Source of the DNA: G965195345 sp965277625
GTDB lineage: Bacteria > Pseudomonadota > Gammaproteobacteria > CAKMZV01
Reading direction: 5' to 3'
DNA: 64,000 nt
Assembly: GCA_965277625.1 (NCBI GenBank)
Contig: OZ255827.1
Coordinates: forward strand, 1,550,001 to 1,614,000
Made by a program: the position numbers and the translations under genes. Under the pieces are notes generated by a model that saw only the letters and a program-made list of their open reading frames with translations, ran no database searches and was not told the DNA's origin. Shown here in pieces: positions 34,735-43,964 of this stretch (position 1 is the stretch's first letter; each line of letters opens with the position of its first letter).

Positions 34735-35016
34735 ATGGACATCATCGTCAATAACCAAACCATATTGTTAAAGGGCAATGCGACTTTTGAGTCACTGCAC
34801 GATCTTGCGTTTCCACAACTCGTTGCAGGGCGCTATGATGTGGATTGGTCTCAAATACAAGAAATCGACAGTTTATTGTTTGGTTGGTTGATTGAATGGA
34901 AAAAACAGTGTTTGCAAAATGGCATCGTTCTACACTTTAAGGGAGAAAATGCGCGCATTCAAACATTGACCCATTTGTACAACCTCACCCCATTATTTGA
35001 AAATCATGAACAGTAG
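34735..35016 (+). CDS. mlaB: STAS-domain protein MlaB
   Basis: The 93-residue cytoplasmic STAS protein binds MlaF and is required for complex assembly. The V-D-W-S-Q-I-Q-E-I-D-S-L motif, where family members have V-D-x-S-x-V-x-x-V-D-S, is present. It overlaps the next gene by 11 bases. Confidence 0.85.
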   Translation: MDIIVNNQTILLKGNATFESLHDLAFPQLVAGRYDVDWSQIQEIDSLLFGWLIEWKKQCLQNGIVLHFKGENARIQTLTHLYNLTPLFENHEQ

Positions 35017-35746
35017 TATTGCAATTCAATTTTCACAAGTCGTCAAAAACTATCCCGATGTTCAGGCCTTAAAAAACATTAACTTTAATATTGAAGAAGG
35101 CAGTTTTTTTGGTCTTTTAGGTCCCAATGGCGCTGGTAAATCCACGCTGATTAACATTTTGGCTGGTTTGGTCAGAGCCAGCGAGGGCTCGGTGAGCGTA
35201 TTCGGCAATGACGTGGTTGACGATTACCGCCAAACACGCCGTGATTTAGGCTTAGTGCCGCAAGAACTCATCAGTGATGGGTTCTTTTCTGTGATTGATT
35301 TATTGCGCTTGCAAGCGGGTTATTTTGGTTTTGGTCGCCAGCAACACGATTGGATCGATGAACTTTTGCATATATTGGCGCTGACTGACAAAGCGGACAC
35401 ACTGACCGCCAATCTTTCTGGCGGCATGAAACGTCGTGTGCTCATTGCCCAAGCCTTGGTTCACAAACCTAAAATCATCATTTTAGATGAGCCCACAGCC
35501 GGCGTTGACATTGATTTGCGCAAAACCATATGGACTTTCATCCGCAAGTTACACAAAATGGGGCACACCATTATCTTAACCACCCACTATTTAGAAGAAG
35601 CTGAACAATTGTGTGAACGCATCGGCATCATCAGTGATGGCAGAATGATTGCATTGGACGCCAAAGACGAACTGTTAAACAATGGCAATAATCGCCTTGA
35701 AAAAGTTTATTTGGATTTGGTATCAGAGGATAGAGGAAAAGAATGA
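35006..35746 (+). CDS. ABC-2 exporter ATPase (YadG-like)
   Basis: This 246-residue ABC ATPase has Walker A GPNGAGKSTL, signature LSGGMKRRVLIAQAL and Walker B IIILDEPTAGVDI. The ATG at 35006 overlaps the mlaB stop; a TTG at 34997 is less likely. It pairs with the ABC-2 permease that follows. Such a pair between mlaB and ibaG is common in betaproteobacteria. The substrate is unknown. Confidence 0.9.
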   Translation: MNSSIAIQFSQVVKNYPDVQALKNINFNIEEGSFFGLLGPNGAGKSTLINILAGLVRASEGSVSVFGNDVVDDYRQTRRDLGLVPQELISDGFFSVIDLLRLQAGYFGFGRQQHDWIDELLHILALTDKADTLTANLSGGMKRRVLIAQALVHKPKIIILDEPTAGVDIDLRKTIWTFIRKLHKMGHTIILTTHYLEEAEQLCERIGIISDGRMIALDAKDELLNNGNNRLEKVYLDLVSEDRGKE

Positions 35747-36519
35747 AAATGCAGTGGAACTGGTACGGGACTTGGGTATTATTTAGAAAGGAAAATCTAC
35801 GATTCTTAGAAGTTTCGTTGCAAACCATCTTTGCGCCCGTTATTACAGCCATTTTGTATCTGATCATATTTTTACCCATCGGCGACGACATGGCTAAATA
35901 TTCAACTGGCTCCTATGATTACGGGCTGTTTTTAATCCCGGGATTGGCCATGATGACGATTTTACAAAACGCTTTTGCCAATACTTCATCCAGTATGATA
36001 CAGTCAAAATTTTATGGCAACATTCTATTTTTGCTGGTCGCCCCCCTTTCACCCATGGAAATTTATTTGGCCTTTGTTGGCGCTGCCGTCATTCGGGGGA
36101 TTATTGTCGGCGTTGCCGTTTTTGCCTGTGGTTTTTTATTTTACGATGTGACTTTTGTTCATCCCTTTTATGCGTTATTTTTCTGCATTTTGTGCTCTGC
36201 TGTGATGGGGGCAATGGGCTTAATTGTGGGTATATGGGCAGAGAAATTTGACCATCTTGCCGGCTTTCAAAATTTCGTTTTGTTACCCATGACTTTTTTA
36301 AGTGGCGTTTTTTATTCGATCAGCAAACTCCCTCCTCTATGGCAAACCATATCTCTGCTCAATCCATTTCTATACATGATTGATGGCCTTCGGTACACTG
36401 CATTAGGGGTGTCTGATCAGCCTTTTATTTTTGCCATAATCATGGTTTTGATATTCTTAGCCATCCTTACATTGTGGTGTTATTACATTTTGAAAAGCGG
36501 GTACAAACTTAGACAATAA
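35743..36519 (+). CDS. ABC-2 type permease (YadH-like)
   Basis: The 258-residue membrane protein has six predicted helices and the ABC-2 pattern, including GLAMMTILQNAFANTSSS and FLSGVFYSI near the pore helices. It overlaps the ATPase stop by four bases (ATGA), so the two form one exporter. Confidence 0.9.
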   Translation: MKMQWNWYGTWVLFRKENLRFLEVSLQTIFAPVITAILYLIIFLPIGDDMAKYSTGSYDYGLFLIPGLAMMTILQNAFANTSSSMIQSKFYGNILFLLVAPLSPMEIYLAFVGAAVIRGIIVGVAVFACGFLFYDVTFVHPFYALFFCILCSAVMGAMGLIVGIWAEKFDHLAGFQNFVLLPMTFLSGVFYSISKLPPLWQTISLLNPFLYMIDGLRYTALGVSDQPFIFAIIMVLIFLAILTLWCYYILKSGYKLRQ

Positions 36520-36568
36520 ACTACAATGTGTTTATATTATTTTAAACCGCTATACATTCCAATAAACT

Positions 36569-36796
36569 GTGCAATCTGAACAAATCATCCAAAAAATAAA
36601 AGCGCACATCGGTCAGTGTGAAATCATCGTCAATGGCTCCGATTGCAATTTCAGTGTTGAAGTCACCAGTCCAAATTTTCAAGGCAAGAACACCTTGATG
36701 AGACATAGGATGGTGAATGCCGCTGTGGCTGATGACATTCAAAGTGGTGCATTGCATGCACTTTCCATCAAAACCTATACACCCGAAGAAAAATAA
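36569..36796 (+). CDS. ibaG: BolA-family protein IbaG
   Basis: The 75-residue protein is the acid-induced IbaG (YrbA) member of the BolA family, which partners monothiol glutaredoxins in iron-sulfur handling. The FQGKNTLMRHRMVNAA segment holds the conserved histidine. It starts with GTG 36569; its stop overlaps the murA start by one base (TAATG), as in other proteobacteria. Confidence 0.9.
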   Translation: MQSEQIIQKIKAHIGQCEIIVNGSDCNFSVEVTSPNFQGKNTLMRHRMVNAAVADDIQSGALHALSIKTYTPEEK

Positions 36797-38091
36797 TGGA
36801 TACTTTACTAATCAAGGGTGGCACACCTTTAAGTGGTGAAATTAAAATTTCTGGCGCAAAAAATGCTGTTTTGCCGATTATGATTGCCAGTTTACTCACC
36901 GATGAAACCCTAACAATCTATGGCTCGCCTTACTTAATGGATGTGACCAATGTCATGCAATTATTGGCAGGCATGGGCGTCAGTCTCAGTTTTAATTATA
37001 TTGACGAATCTGCCATCAGCATTAAAAATTCTTCGAAGATAAAAAATCCGCCCACAGAGATGGTCCGCCTAATGCGCGCTTCAATTCTAGCACTTGGTCC
37101 CATGCTCGCACGTTATGGTCAAGCAAAATTAACCATGCCTGGAGGCTGTGTGATTGGTGATCGTCCCATTGATGTGCACCTTAAGGGTTTAGAAGCGATG
37201 GGCGTTGATTTTAGCGAAAGTCATGGCGATTGGATCATTGGTAAAACTAAAAATAAACGCCTACAGGCTGCAGACATTCACCTCAGAACGGCATCCGTGA
37301 CGGGCACAGAAAACCTGATCATGGCCGCAACCTTAGCAGAAGGCCAATCCATCCTCAGAAATACCGCCAAGGAACCTGAAATTGTTGACCTGGCCAACTG
37401 TCTAAATAAAATGGGTGCCAAAATTACTGGCCACGGGACCTCAACCATTAAAATTGAAGGGGTTGAGAAGTTAAACGGTACCAAATACACCCTCATGCCC
37501 GATCGAATCGAAGCCGCAACCTATTTGGTGGCAGCGGCCATAACAAGGGGCAAGATAAAAATTCACAATGTGGTCACCGAACACCTTAAACAAACAACAG
37601 ATATGTTGAAAAAAGCAGGCGTGGACATCGTATTTGGTGAGGATTTTATAGAAGTCGATGCGCGCGGCAAACAGCTTAAAGCCATTGATATAAAAACCGA
37701 GCCGTATCCTGGATTTCCAACCGATATGCAAGCACAGTTCATTGCTTTAAATGCCCTATCGCAAGGCGAGGGACGAATCACTGAAGAGGTTTTTGAAGGG
37801 CGCTTCCGTCATGTATCAGAACTTAAGAAGATGGGCGCAGACTTAACCATTGAAGACAATGTGGTTATTTCTAGAGGCGTTTCCGAGCTTAATGGTACAT
37901 TTATCACAGCCAGTGATCTACGGGCTTCAGCATCTTTGGTATTAGCTGGTCTAGTCGCTAATGGAGAAACGGTTATTCATCAAGTCCATCATATTGATCG
38001 CGGCTATGAGTTGATAGAAGAAAAGTTCCGCAAATTGGGCGCCAATATTTTTCGCTTGCACTCTGCTGAAAAACCGCCCGAGATAATCTAA
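36796..38091 (+). CDS. murA: UDP-N-acetylglucosamine 1-carboxyvinyltransferase
   Basis: MurA performs the first committed step of peptidoglycan synthesis. The 431 residues are slightly longer than the 419 of E. coli. The N-terminal SGAKNAVLP, the catalytic loop PGGCVIGDRPID with the PEP- and fosfomycin-binding cysteine, and the GFPTDMQAQ segment are present. It sits in the widespread ibaG-murA-hisG-hisD-hisC order. Confidence 0.97.
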   Translation: MDTLLIKGGTPLSGEIKISGAKNAVLPIMIASLLTDETLTIYGSPYLMDVTNVMQLLAGMGVSLSFNYIDESAISIKNSSKIKNPPTEMVRLMRASILALGPMLARYGQAKLTMPGGCVIGDRPIDVHLKGLEAMGVDFSESHGDWIIGKTKNKRLQAADIHLRTASVTGTENLIMAATLAEGQSILRNTAKEPEIVDLANCLNKMGAKITGHGTSTIKIEGVEKLNGTKYTLMPDRIEAATYLVAAAITRGKIKIHNVVTEHLKQTTDMLKKAGVDIVFGEDFIEVDARGKQLKAIDIKTEPYPGFPTDMQAQFIALNALSQGEGRITEEVFEGRFRHVSELKKMGADLTIEDNVVISRGVSELNGTFITASDLRASASLVLAGLVANGETVIHQVHHIDRGYELIEEKFRKLGANIFRLHSAEKPPEII

Positions 38092-38093
38092 AG

Positions 38094-38729
38094 ATGGCAG
38101 ATCAACAACCCATCGTCCTGGCGTTGTCTAAAGGACGGATTTTAGAACAAACCCTCCCACTCCTGGCAAAGCTAAATATTCACGTTGATGAAAACGTTGA
38201 GCAGACACGCAAGCTGCTGCTGAATACTTCGCAACCCAATATCAAATTGCTCATCTTACGCGCGACCGATACGCCAGTTTACGTCAAAGAAGGGGTCGCC
38301 GATATTGGCATCATTGGCAAAGACATTTTGCTCGAATCTGGCGGCGATGGATTGGCCGAATATATGGATCTAAAGATTGCTCCTTGCCGCCTGTGTATAG
38401 CGTCTCTTTGTGGTAAAAAACCCGATTCAACCACAAAAATAAGAGTGGCAACAAAATATGCTTTTTTTGCCCAAAAATGGTTTGCCGAGCAAGGCCAACC
38501 CGCTGAAATCATCAAACTGTATGGCTCAATGGAACTAGCCCCTTTGGTTGGTCTGGCAGATTACATTGTTGATATTGTCGAAACGGGCAATACGCTGAAA
38601 GCACACGGACTGAAGGTCGTTGAGGATATCTGCCCGATCAGCAGTCGCTTGGTGTTTAATCCAAATTCACAGAAGACCAAATCTAAAGCATTAAACGCAT
38701 TGCTGGCACGATTTTCCGAACATAGTTGA
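38094..38729 (+). CDS. hisG: ATP phosphoribosyltransferase, short form
   Basis: HisG starts histidine synthesis by joining ATP and PRPP. At 211 residues this is the short form, which lacks the C-terminal ACT-like domain and normally needs HisZ for regulation and activity. ALSKGRILEQTLPLL, ADIGIIGKD and DYIVDIVETGNTLKAHGL are conserved. hisZ is not in the window. Confidence 0.95.
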   Translation: MADQQPIVLALSKGRILEQTLPLLAKLNIHVDENVEQTRKLLLNTSQPNIKLLILRATDTPVYVKEGVADIGIIGKDILLESGGDGLAEYMDLKIAPCRLCIASLCGKKPDSTTKIRVATKYAFFAQKWFAEQGQPAEIIKLYGSMELAPLVGLADYIVDIVETGNTLKAHGLKVVEDICPISSRLVFNPNSQKTKSKALNALLARFSEHS

Positions 38730-38748
38730 TAAAACACGCGCATTCTCT

Positions 38749-40035
38749 ATGAAAGTGAAGCATCTAAACACAGAATCTTCAAATTTTGAAACACAGTTTG
38801 CCCAACTGCTGGCACGTGAAACACCCATTGTTCAAGGCATAGAAGCGACCGTTAAAGACATCATTGCTGATGTAATCAAGACGGGTGATCAAGCGCTACT
38901 CAAATACACTCAACGTTTTGATGATTTTAAACCCGCAGCGCTTCGGGTTGATAAACAAACCCTTGTAGAAGCTGAGAAACAAGTCTCCAATGACTTACGC
39001 CACAGCATGTCACACGCCATTGAACGAATCACAGCCTTCCACCAAGCACAGAAGCTTGAGGATTGGCATTATGTTGATGAAATTGGCGTGCATTTGGGGC
39101 AAAAAATCACCCCCATTGACCGCGTCGGCATCTATGTCCCTGGCGGCAAAGCCGCTTATCCTTCCTCGGTCATCATGAACGCCATCCCAGCAAAAGTGGC
39201 GGGCGTCAATCATATTTGCATGATGACACCCACCCCGAAGGGTGACCTCAATGAAGCTGTACTGACCGCCGCAAGCCTTTGTGGTGTAGATGAAATTTAT
39301 ACCATTGGGGGCGCTCAAGCCATTGCCGCTCTGGCTTATGGTACGGAATCCATTGCAAAAGTGGATAAGATTGTCGGACCAGGTAATGCCTATGTGGCTG
39401 AAGCCAAACGTCAAGTGTTTGGTCAGGTGGGCATCGATATGATTGCAGGCCCATCAGAAATAACAATCATTACCGATGGCCAACTACCTGTTGAATGGGC
39501 GGCCATGGATTTATTCTCTCAAGCCGAACACGACGAGCTCTCGCAAGCCATATTGCTCTGCCATGATGGGGATTATTTATTAGAATTAGAACAGACCATG
39601 CATCGTTTATTAGAGACCATGCCCCGCAAGTCAATCATTGAAACCGCCATCACCCATCGTTCGGCTTTGATTCAAACCAAAGATTTGGCCGAAAGTATAG
39701 CATTGGCCAATCGCATTGCACCTGAGCACTTAGAACTTGCCATAGAACACCCTGAAACACAACTTGAATACATTCAAAATGCGGGCGCCATCTTCTTGGG
39801 CATATTCACACCAGAAGTATTTGGCGATTATTGTGCGGGCCCTAACCATATCTTACCTACTTCAGCCACGGCTCGATTTTCTTCTCCGCTTGGTGTGCCC
39901 GACTTTCAAAAACGCAGCAGCGTTGTACAGTGCAATCAAGTCTCGGCACAAAAACTCGCGCACACATCAATCACCCTCGCAGAACATGAGTCTCTCACCG
40001 CTCATGCAACTGCAGCACGTTACCGACTAAAATGA
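38749..40035 (+). CDS. hisD: Histidinol dehydrogenase
   Basis: HisD oxidises histidinol to histidine in two NAD-linked steps. The 428 residues match the family. VPGGKAAYPSSVIMNAIPAKVAGV, GGAQAIAALAYGT, AGPSEI and the zinc-site SQAEHD are present. The stop overlaps the hisC start by four bases. Confidence 0.97.
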   Translation: MKVKHLNTESSNFETQFAQLLARETPIVQGIEATVKDIIADVIKTGDQALLKYTQRFDDFKPAALRVDKQTLVEAEKQVSNDLRHSMSHAIERITAFHQAQKLEDWHYVDEIGVHLGQKITPIDRVGIYVPGGKAAYPSSVIMNAIPAKVAGVNHICMMTPTPKGDLNEAVLTAASLCGVDEIYTIGGAQAIAALAYGTESIAKVDKIVGPGNAYVAEAKRQVFGQVGIDMIAGPSEITIITDGQLPVEWAAMDLFSQAEHDELSQAILLCHDGDYLLELEQTMHRLLETMPRKSIIETAITHRSALIQTKDLAESIALANRIAPEHLELAIEHPETQLEYIQNAGAIFLGIFTPEVFGDYCAGPNHILPTSATARFSSPLGVPDFQKRSSVVQCNQVSAQKLAHTSITLAEHESLTAHATAARYRLK

Positions 40036-41108
40036 ATGCCCGTGTTAAAGCTGTCATTCGCAAAGACATTCAATCTATAAGGGCGTACGAATCAAAGAAT
40101 GCCAAAGGGTTGATTAAGTTAGATGCGATGGAAAACCCCCATGCCACACCCCCTGAAATACTGAATGAATGGAAACAAAATATTGATCTACTTCAGGTAA
40201 ATCGTTATCCTGACAGTGAAGCGACCGCCCTAAGAACCGCCATAGCGAAAAATCATCAATGTACCATTGATAACATACTGTTGGGCAATGGTTCTGATGA
40301 ACTGATCCAGTTACTGATTCTTGCTTGTTGTGGCCCTAAGGACAAAGTGCTGTCATTTGAACCCAGTTTTGTTATGTACAAAATGGCCGCACTTTTTGCC
40401 TCTGTGGAATACTGCGCGATCCCTCTGACCAAAGATTACACCATTCCGCTTGAACAAACGCTTGAACAAATCAAACGTCATCAACCCAAACTCATATTTA
40501 TCTCTCACCCCAACAACCCAACTGGCAATTTATTTGATTTGCCAACCATTGAGGCCATTCTCCAGACAGCGCAGGGCTTGGTTGTCATCGATGAAGCCTA
40601 TGCGCCCTTCTCTACCCACAGCTACTTAGATCAATACGCAGATTATCCCAACATTGTCATCTTGAGAACCTTGTCAAAAATAGGCTTTGCTGGATTACGA
40701 TTAGGCTATGCCATTGCTCAAACGCCTTGGATCGTAGAATTGAATAAAGTCCGCATGCCTTATAACATCAACAGTGCCACTCAACATTTCATACAATCGT
40801 ATCTGGTGAAGTCACAAACTTATGAAGATCAAATCGACGACATCATTAAAGCGCGCAGCGCTCTGAGTCAATCGCTTAATGAACTCGCGGTCGTTGCAAC
40901 CGTCTATCCCAGTGAGACCAATTTTTTATTGGTGAAAATAAACCCCACACATTGTGCAGAAAAAGTGTACCAACATCTCATAAACCAAGGTATATTGGTC
41001 AAATGTCTGCACCATATTCATCCCTTGCTCAAACAATGTTTACGCATCAGCGTGGGGCAATCTCATGAAAATAAAACACTCATCGACGCGTTGAAATGTC
41101 TGTCTTAA
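40032..41108 (+). CDS. hisC: Histidinol-phosphate aminotransferase
   Basis: HisC is a PLP aminotransferase acting on imidazole acetol phosphate. The 358 residues carry GNGSDELIQLL, HPNNPTG, VIDEAYAPF and the lysine motif RTLSKIGFAGLRLGY. It follows hisD and overlaps the Nif3-like gene by 13 bases. Confidence 0.95.
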   Translation: MNARVKAVIRKDIQSIRAYESKNAKGLIKLDAMENPHATPPEILNEWKQNIDLLQVNRYPDSEATALRTAIAKNHQCTIDNILLGNGSDELIQLLILACCGPKDKVLSFEPSFVMYKMAALFASVEYCAIPLTKDYTIPLEQTLEQIKRHQPKLIFISHPNNPTGNLFDLPTIEAILQTAQGLVVIDEAYAPFSTHSYLDQYADYPNIVILRTLSKIGFAGLRLGYAIAQTPWIVELNKVRMPYNINSATQHFIQSYLVKSQTYEDQIDDIIKARSALSQSLNELAVVATVYPSETNFLLVKINPTHCAEKVYQHLINQGILVKCLHHIHPLLKQCLRISVGQSHENKTLIDALKCLS

Positions 41109-41842
41109 CAAAATCCTTAGTGGATTACACCCACCAGCTGCTCAATTGTGATCAGATTGATGATTACTGCCCAAATGGGCTGCAAATTGAAGGCACCGCT
41201 GAAATCAAAACCATCATCGGTGGTGTTACCGCTTCTCAAGCATTGATTCAGCAAGCCATTGCCGCAAAAGCCGATGCCTTGCTCGTCCATCACGGTTATT
41301 TTTGGAAGGGTGAATCGGCGACCCTCACTGGGATAAAAGGACAACGCATACGACAATTGATTGAACACAACATCAATTTAATCGCCTATCATTTGCCCTT
41401 AGACATCCACCCAAAACTGGGAAATAACGCTGGACTTGCAGAACTTTTAGGCATTCATGATGAATCAGAAAATCCAAGCAGTTTATTAAGACTCGGATCC
41501 ATTGAACCCTGTTCCATTGAACGATTGACCCAGCACATTCAACAAAAATTAAATCGCCCACCTACCCATTTGCCTGGCGGCCAACAAACGGTCAAAACGA
41601 TTGCGTGGTGCACAGGTGCTGCTCAAGATATGATTGAAGAAGCGGCCAGCCTCAATGCCGATGTTTTCATGAGTGGCGAAGTGAGCGAGCGCACGACTCA
41701 TTTAGCACAAGAGCTGGGCATCCATTATCTGGCTTGTGGTCATCACGCCACAGAAATATTTGGGGTTCAAGCCTTGGGTCAACATTGGGCTGAAAAATTT
41801 GATGTGTCATTCAAATTCATCAATATTGATAATCCCATATAG
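41096..41842 (+). CDS. Nif3-like/YbgI dinuclear metal-binding protein
   Basis: The 248-residue protein matches the NIF3/YbgI (DUF34) family: an early DDYCPNGLQIEG, VHHGYFWKG, PLDIHPKLGNN, and late HHATEIFGVQALG that carry metal-binding histidines. The family is annotated as GTP cyclohydrolase 1 type 2 homologue, but its activity is not settled. In Pseudomonas a relative lies close downstream of hisC, with algW in between; here algW is absent. Confidence 0.9.
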   Translation: MSVLTKSLVDYTHQLLNCDQIDDYCPNGLQIEGTAEIKTIIGGVTASQALIQQAIAAKADALLVHHGYFWKGESATLTGIKGQRIRQLIEHNINLIAYHLPLDIHPKLGNNAGLAELLGIHDESENPSSLLRLGSIEPCSIERLTQHIQQKLNRPPTHLPGGQQTVKTIAWCTGAAQDMIEEAASLNADVFMSGEVSERTTHLAQELGIHYLACGHHATEIFGVQALGQHWAEKFDVSFKFINIDNPI

Positions 41843-41869
41843 GGCAGAAATCGCCAATCATTCAGCAAA

Positions 41870-42790
41870 ATGGATTCCAAACCCGTTCTAGATTATCTAA
41901 GCAATTTACAACAGCGATTCTGTCAAAGATTGGCCGCGTTTGAACAAGAATCGTCTTTCAAATCAGACCATTGGCACAAAGCAGAGACTGAAACCTTGCA
42001 AGGGCATGGTCAGTCGAATGTATTGGAGTTTGGTCAAGTCATTGATAAAGGCGGGGTGAATTTTTCACACGTCTGGGGCAATCAGTTTCCAGCTTCAGCC
42101 ACTCAAACTCGTACTGATTTGGTCGGATTGCCTTTTGAAGCCTTGGGCTTATCCATTGTCATTCATCCCAAAAACCCGATGATTCCCTGTTCTCATGCCA
42201 ATTTACGCTTATTAATCAGTACTGACAAAGCCCATAAACCTGTGTGGTGGTTCGGTGGCGGCTTTGATTTGACGCCCTACTACCCATTTCAAGAAGATGT
42301 CATCCTCTGGCACCAAGCAGCCAAAACCGCCTGCCAACCTTTTGGCCAATCTATTTACCCTTCGTTCAAAAAATGGTGCGATGAATATTTTTATCTGCCC
42401 CATCGTCATGAATGCCGTGGCGTGGGCGGGCTGTTTTTTGATGATCTGAATCAAGCAAATCATGGCTGGTCTTTTGAAAAATGCTTTTCGTTCATTCAAA
42501 GCGTCGGCGAGACCTACCTTGAAAGTTATATGACCATTGTTGAAAAACGTCATAGGCTTGAATACACCGACGCCCAGAAAAAATTTCAACAATACCGCCG
42601 TGGTCGTTACGTCGAATTTAATCTGCTTTACGATCGAGGCACTTTGTTTGGCTTACAATCAAATGGGCGTACGGAAAGCATTTTGATGTCACTGCCCAAT
42701 GAAGTTCATTGGCAATACAATTGGCAGCCTGAACCCATGAGTGAAGAAGCGAAACTCAATGATTTTCTCAAACCACAAGACTGGGTGTAA
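41870..42790 (+). CDS. hemF: Aerobic coproporphyrinogen III oxidase
   Basis: HemF decarboxylates coproporphyrinogen III with oxygen in haem synthesis. The 306 residues match the family. VFEFGQV-type N-terminus, GGVNFSHVWG, WWFGGGFDLTPYYPF, RGVGGLFFDDL and RGRYVEFNLLYDRGT are present. The enzyme implies growth with oxygen. Confidence 0.97.
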   Translation: MDSKPVLDYLSNLQQRFCQRLAAFEQESSFKSDHWHKAETETLQGHGQSNVLEFGQVIDKGGVNFSHVWGNQFPASATQTRTDLVGLPFEALGLSIVIHPKNPMIPCSHANLRLLISTDKAHKPVWWFGGGFDLTPYYPFQEDVILWHQAAKTACQPFGQSIYPSFKKWCDEYFYLPHRHECRGVGGLFFDDLNQANHGWSFEKCFSFIQSVGETYLESYMTIVEKRHRLEYTDAQKKFQQYRRGRYVEFNLLYDRGTLFGLQSNGRTESILMSLPNEVHWQYNWQPEPMSEEAKLNDFLKPQDWV

Positions 42791-42817
42791 AATATCTTCG
42801 ATAATGCACACACCACT

Positions 42818-43306
42818 ATGAACAAACTTAGCCACCTTAATGAAGCCGGTCACGTGACCATGGTTGACGTCACGGATAAACACATCACTGATCGAAAAGC
42901 CACAGCGCACGCAAGCATTAAAATGCAGCCAGACACGCTCGAGCTTATTCAATCAGGTCAGCACAAAAAGGGCGATGTTCTCGCTTGTGCCCGCATTGCT
43001 GGCATCATGGCTGCCAAACAAACATCAGCCCTCATCCCCATGTGCCATCCTTTGATGTTAACATCCGTGCACATTGATTTAACGGCAGAACACAACGCTG
43101 ATTTTTGTGGCATTCGAATTGTAGCCACCTGCACCGTCTCAGGTCAAACCGGGGTTGAAATGGAGGCATTGACGGCGGCTTCAATCAGCGCCCTGACCCT
43201 TTATGACATGTGTAAAGCGGTCGATAGAGGCATGGTCATCGGCCCCATTCAATTGATAGAAAAACAAGGTGGAAATTCTGGACACTGGCAAATAGACAAT
43301 GACTGA
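42818..43306 (+). CDS. moaC: Cyclic pyranopterin monophosphate synthase accessory protein
   Basis: MoaC acts after MoaA in the first step of molybdenum cofactor synthesis. The 162 residues carry MVDVTDKHIT, AKQTSALIPMCHPL and GVEMEALTAAS, which hold conserved active-site residues. No other mo genes lie in the window. It overlaps plsY by eight bases. Confidence 0.95.
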   Translation: MNKLSHLNEAGHVTMVDVTDKHITDRKATAHASIKMQPDTLELIQSGQHKKGDVLACARIAGIMAAKQTSALIPMCHPLMLTSVHIDLTAEHNADFCGIRIVATCTVSGQTGVEMEALTAASISALTLYDMCKAVDRGMVIGPIQLIEKQGGNSGHWQIDND

Positions 43307-43895
43307 GGTCCTTGTTTGGTCGTTCTCGGCTTATCTGGTTGGTTCCATAGCCATTGCCGTTTTGGTTTCCAAAAGTTTTGGCTTACCCGATCCACGTGAG
43401 ATGGGTTCGGGCAATCCTGGCGCGACCAATGTTTTGCGCACAGGCCATAAAAAAGCCGCGATATTGACTTTGATTGGCGACGCCCTAAAAGGATTCCTAA
43501 TCATTTTGTTTGCTCAAGTTTTTGGCTATTTTGACCAATTTTATCTACTCGCCTTATTTCTTGCCGTCATAGTGGGTCATATGTTTCCCATCTTTTTTGA
43601 TTTTAGAGGCGGCAAAGGTGTGGCCACCTTTTTTGGGGCACTGTTTGCCTGGGATATTTGGTCATTGACCGTGGCTTTTAGTGCACTGATTACCTGGCTT
43701 GTGAGTGTCAAAGTGCTCAAATATTCTTCGTTGGCGGCCATTATTTCAGTGTTTTTGACACCCCTTTATGCTTGGTTGTGGGGTTATCAAGATATAAACA
43801 TCATTGCAGGGCTGGTGGTCATTGGTGCACTCATTACTTGGCGCCATAAAAATAACATCAAAGCGCTCATACAAAAAACCGAAACCAAGGCCTAA
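43299..43895 (+). CDS. plsY: Acyl-phosphate glycerol-3-phosphate acyltransferase
   Basis: PlsY makes lysophosphatidate from acyl phosphate in phospholipid synthesis. The 198-residue polytopic protein has the three signature loops: MGSGNPGATNVLR, HMFPIFFDFRGGKGVAT and the late WRHKNNI. Confidence 0.95.
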   Translation: MTEVLVWSFSAYLVGSIAIAVLVSKSFGLPDPREMGSGNPGATNVLRTGHKKAAILTLIGDALKGFLIILFAQVFGYFDQFYLLALFLAVIVGHMFPIFFDFRGGKGVATFFGALFAWDIWSLTVAFSALITWLVSVKVLKYSSLAAIISVFLTPLYAWLWGYQDINIIAGLVVIGALITWRHKNNIKALIQKTETKA

Positions 43896-43964
43896 GCCAT
43901 TCACCCAAGAAACGTGGCATAATATCAGCATTCAGCTTTAATCATTCATTACAGGAGTCAAGCC

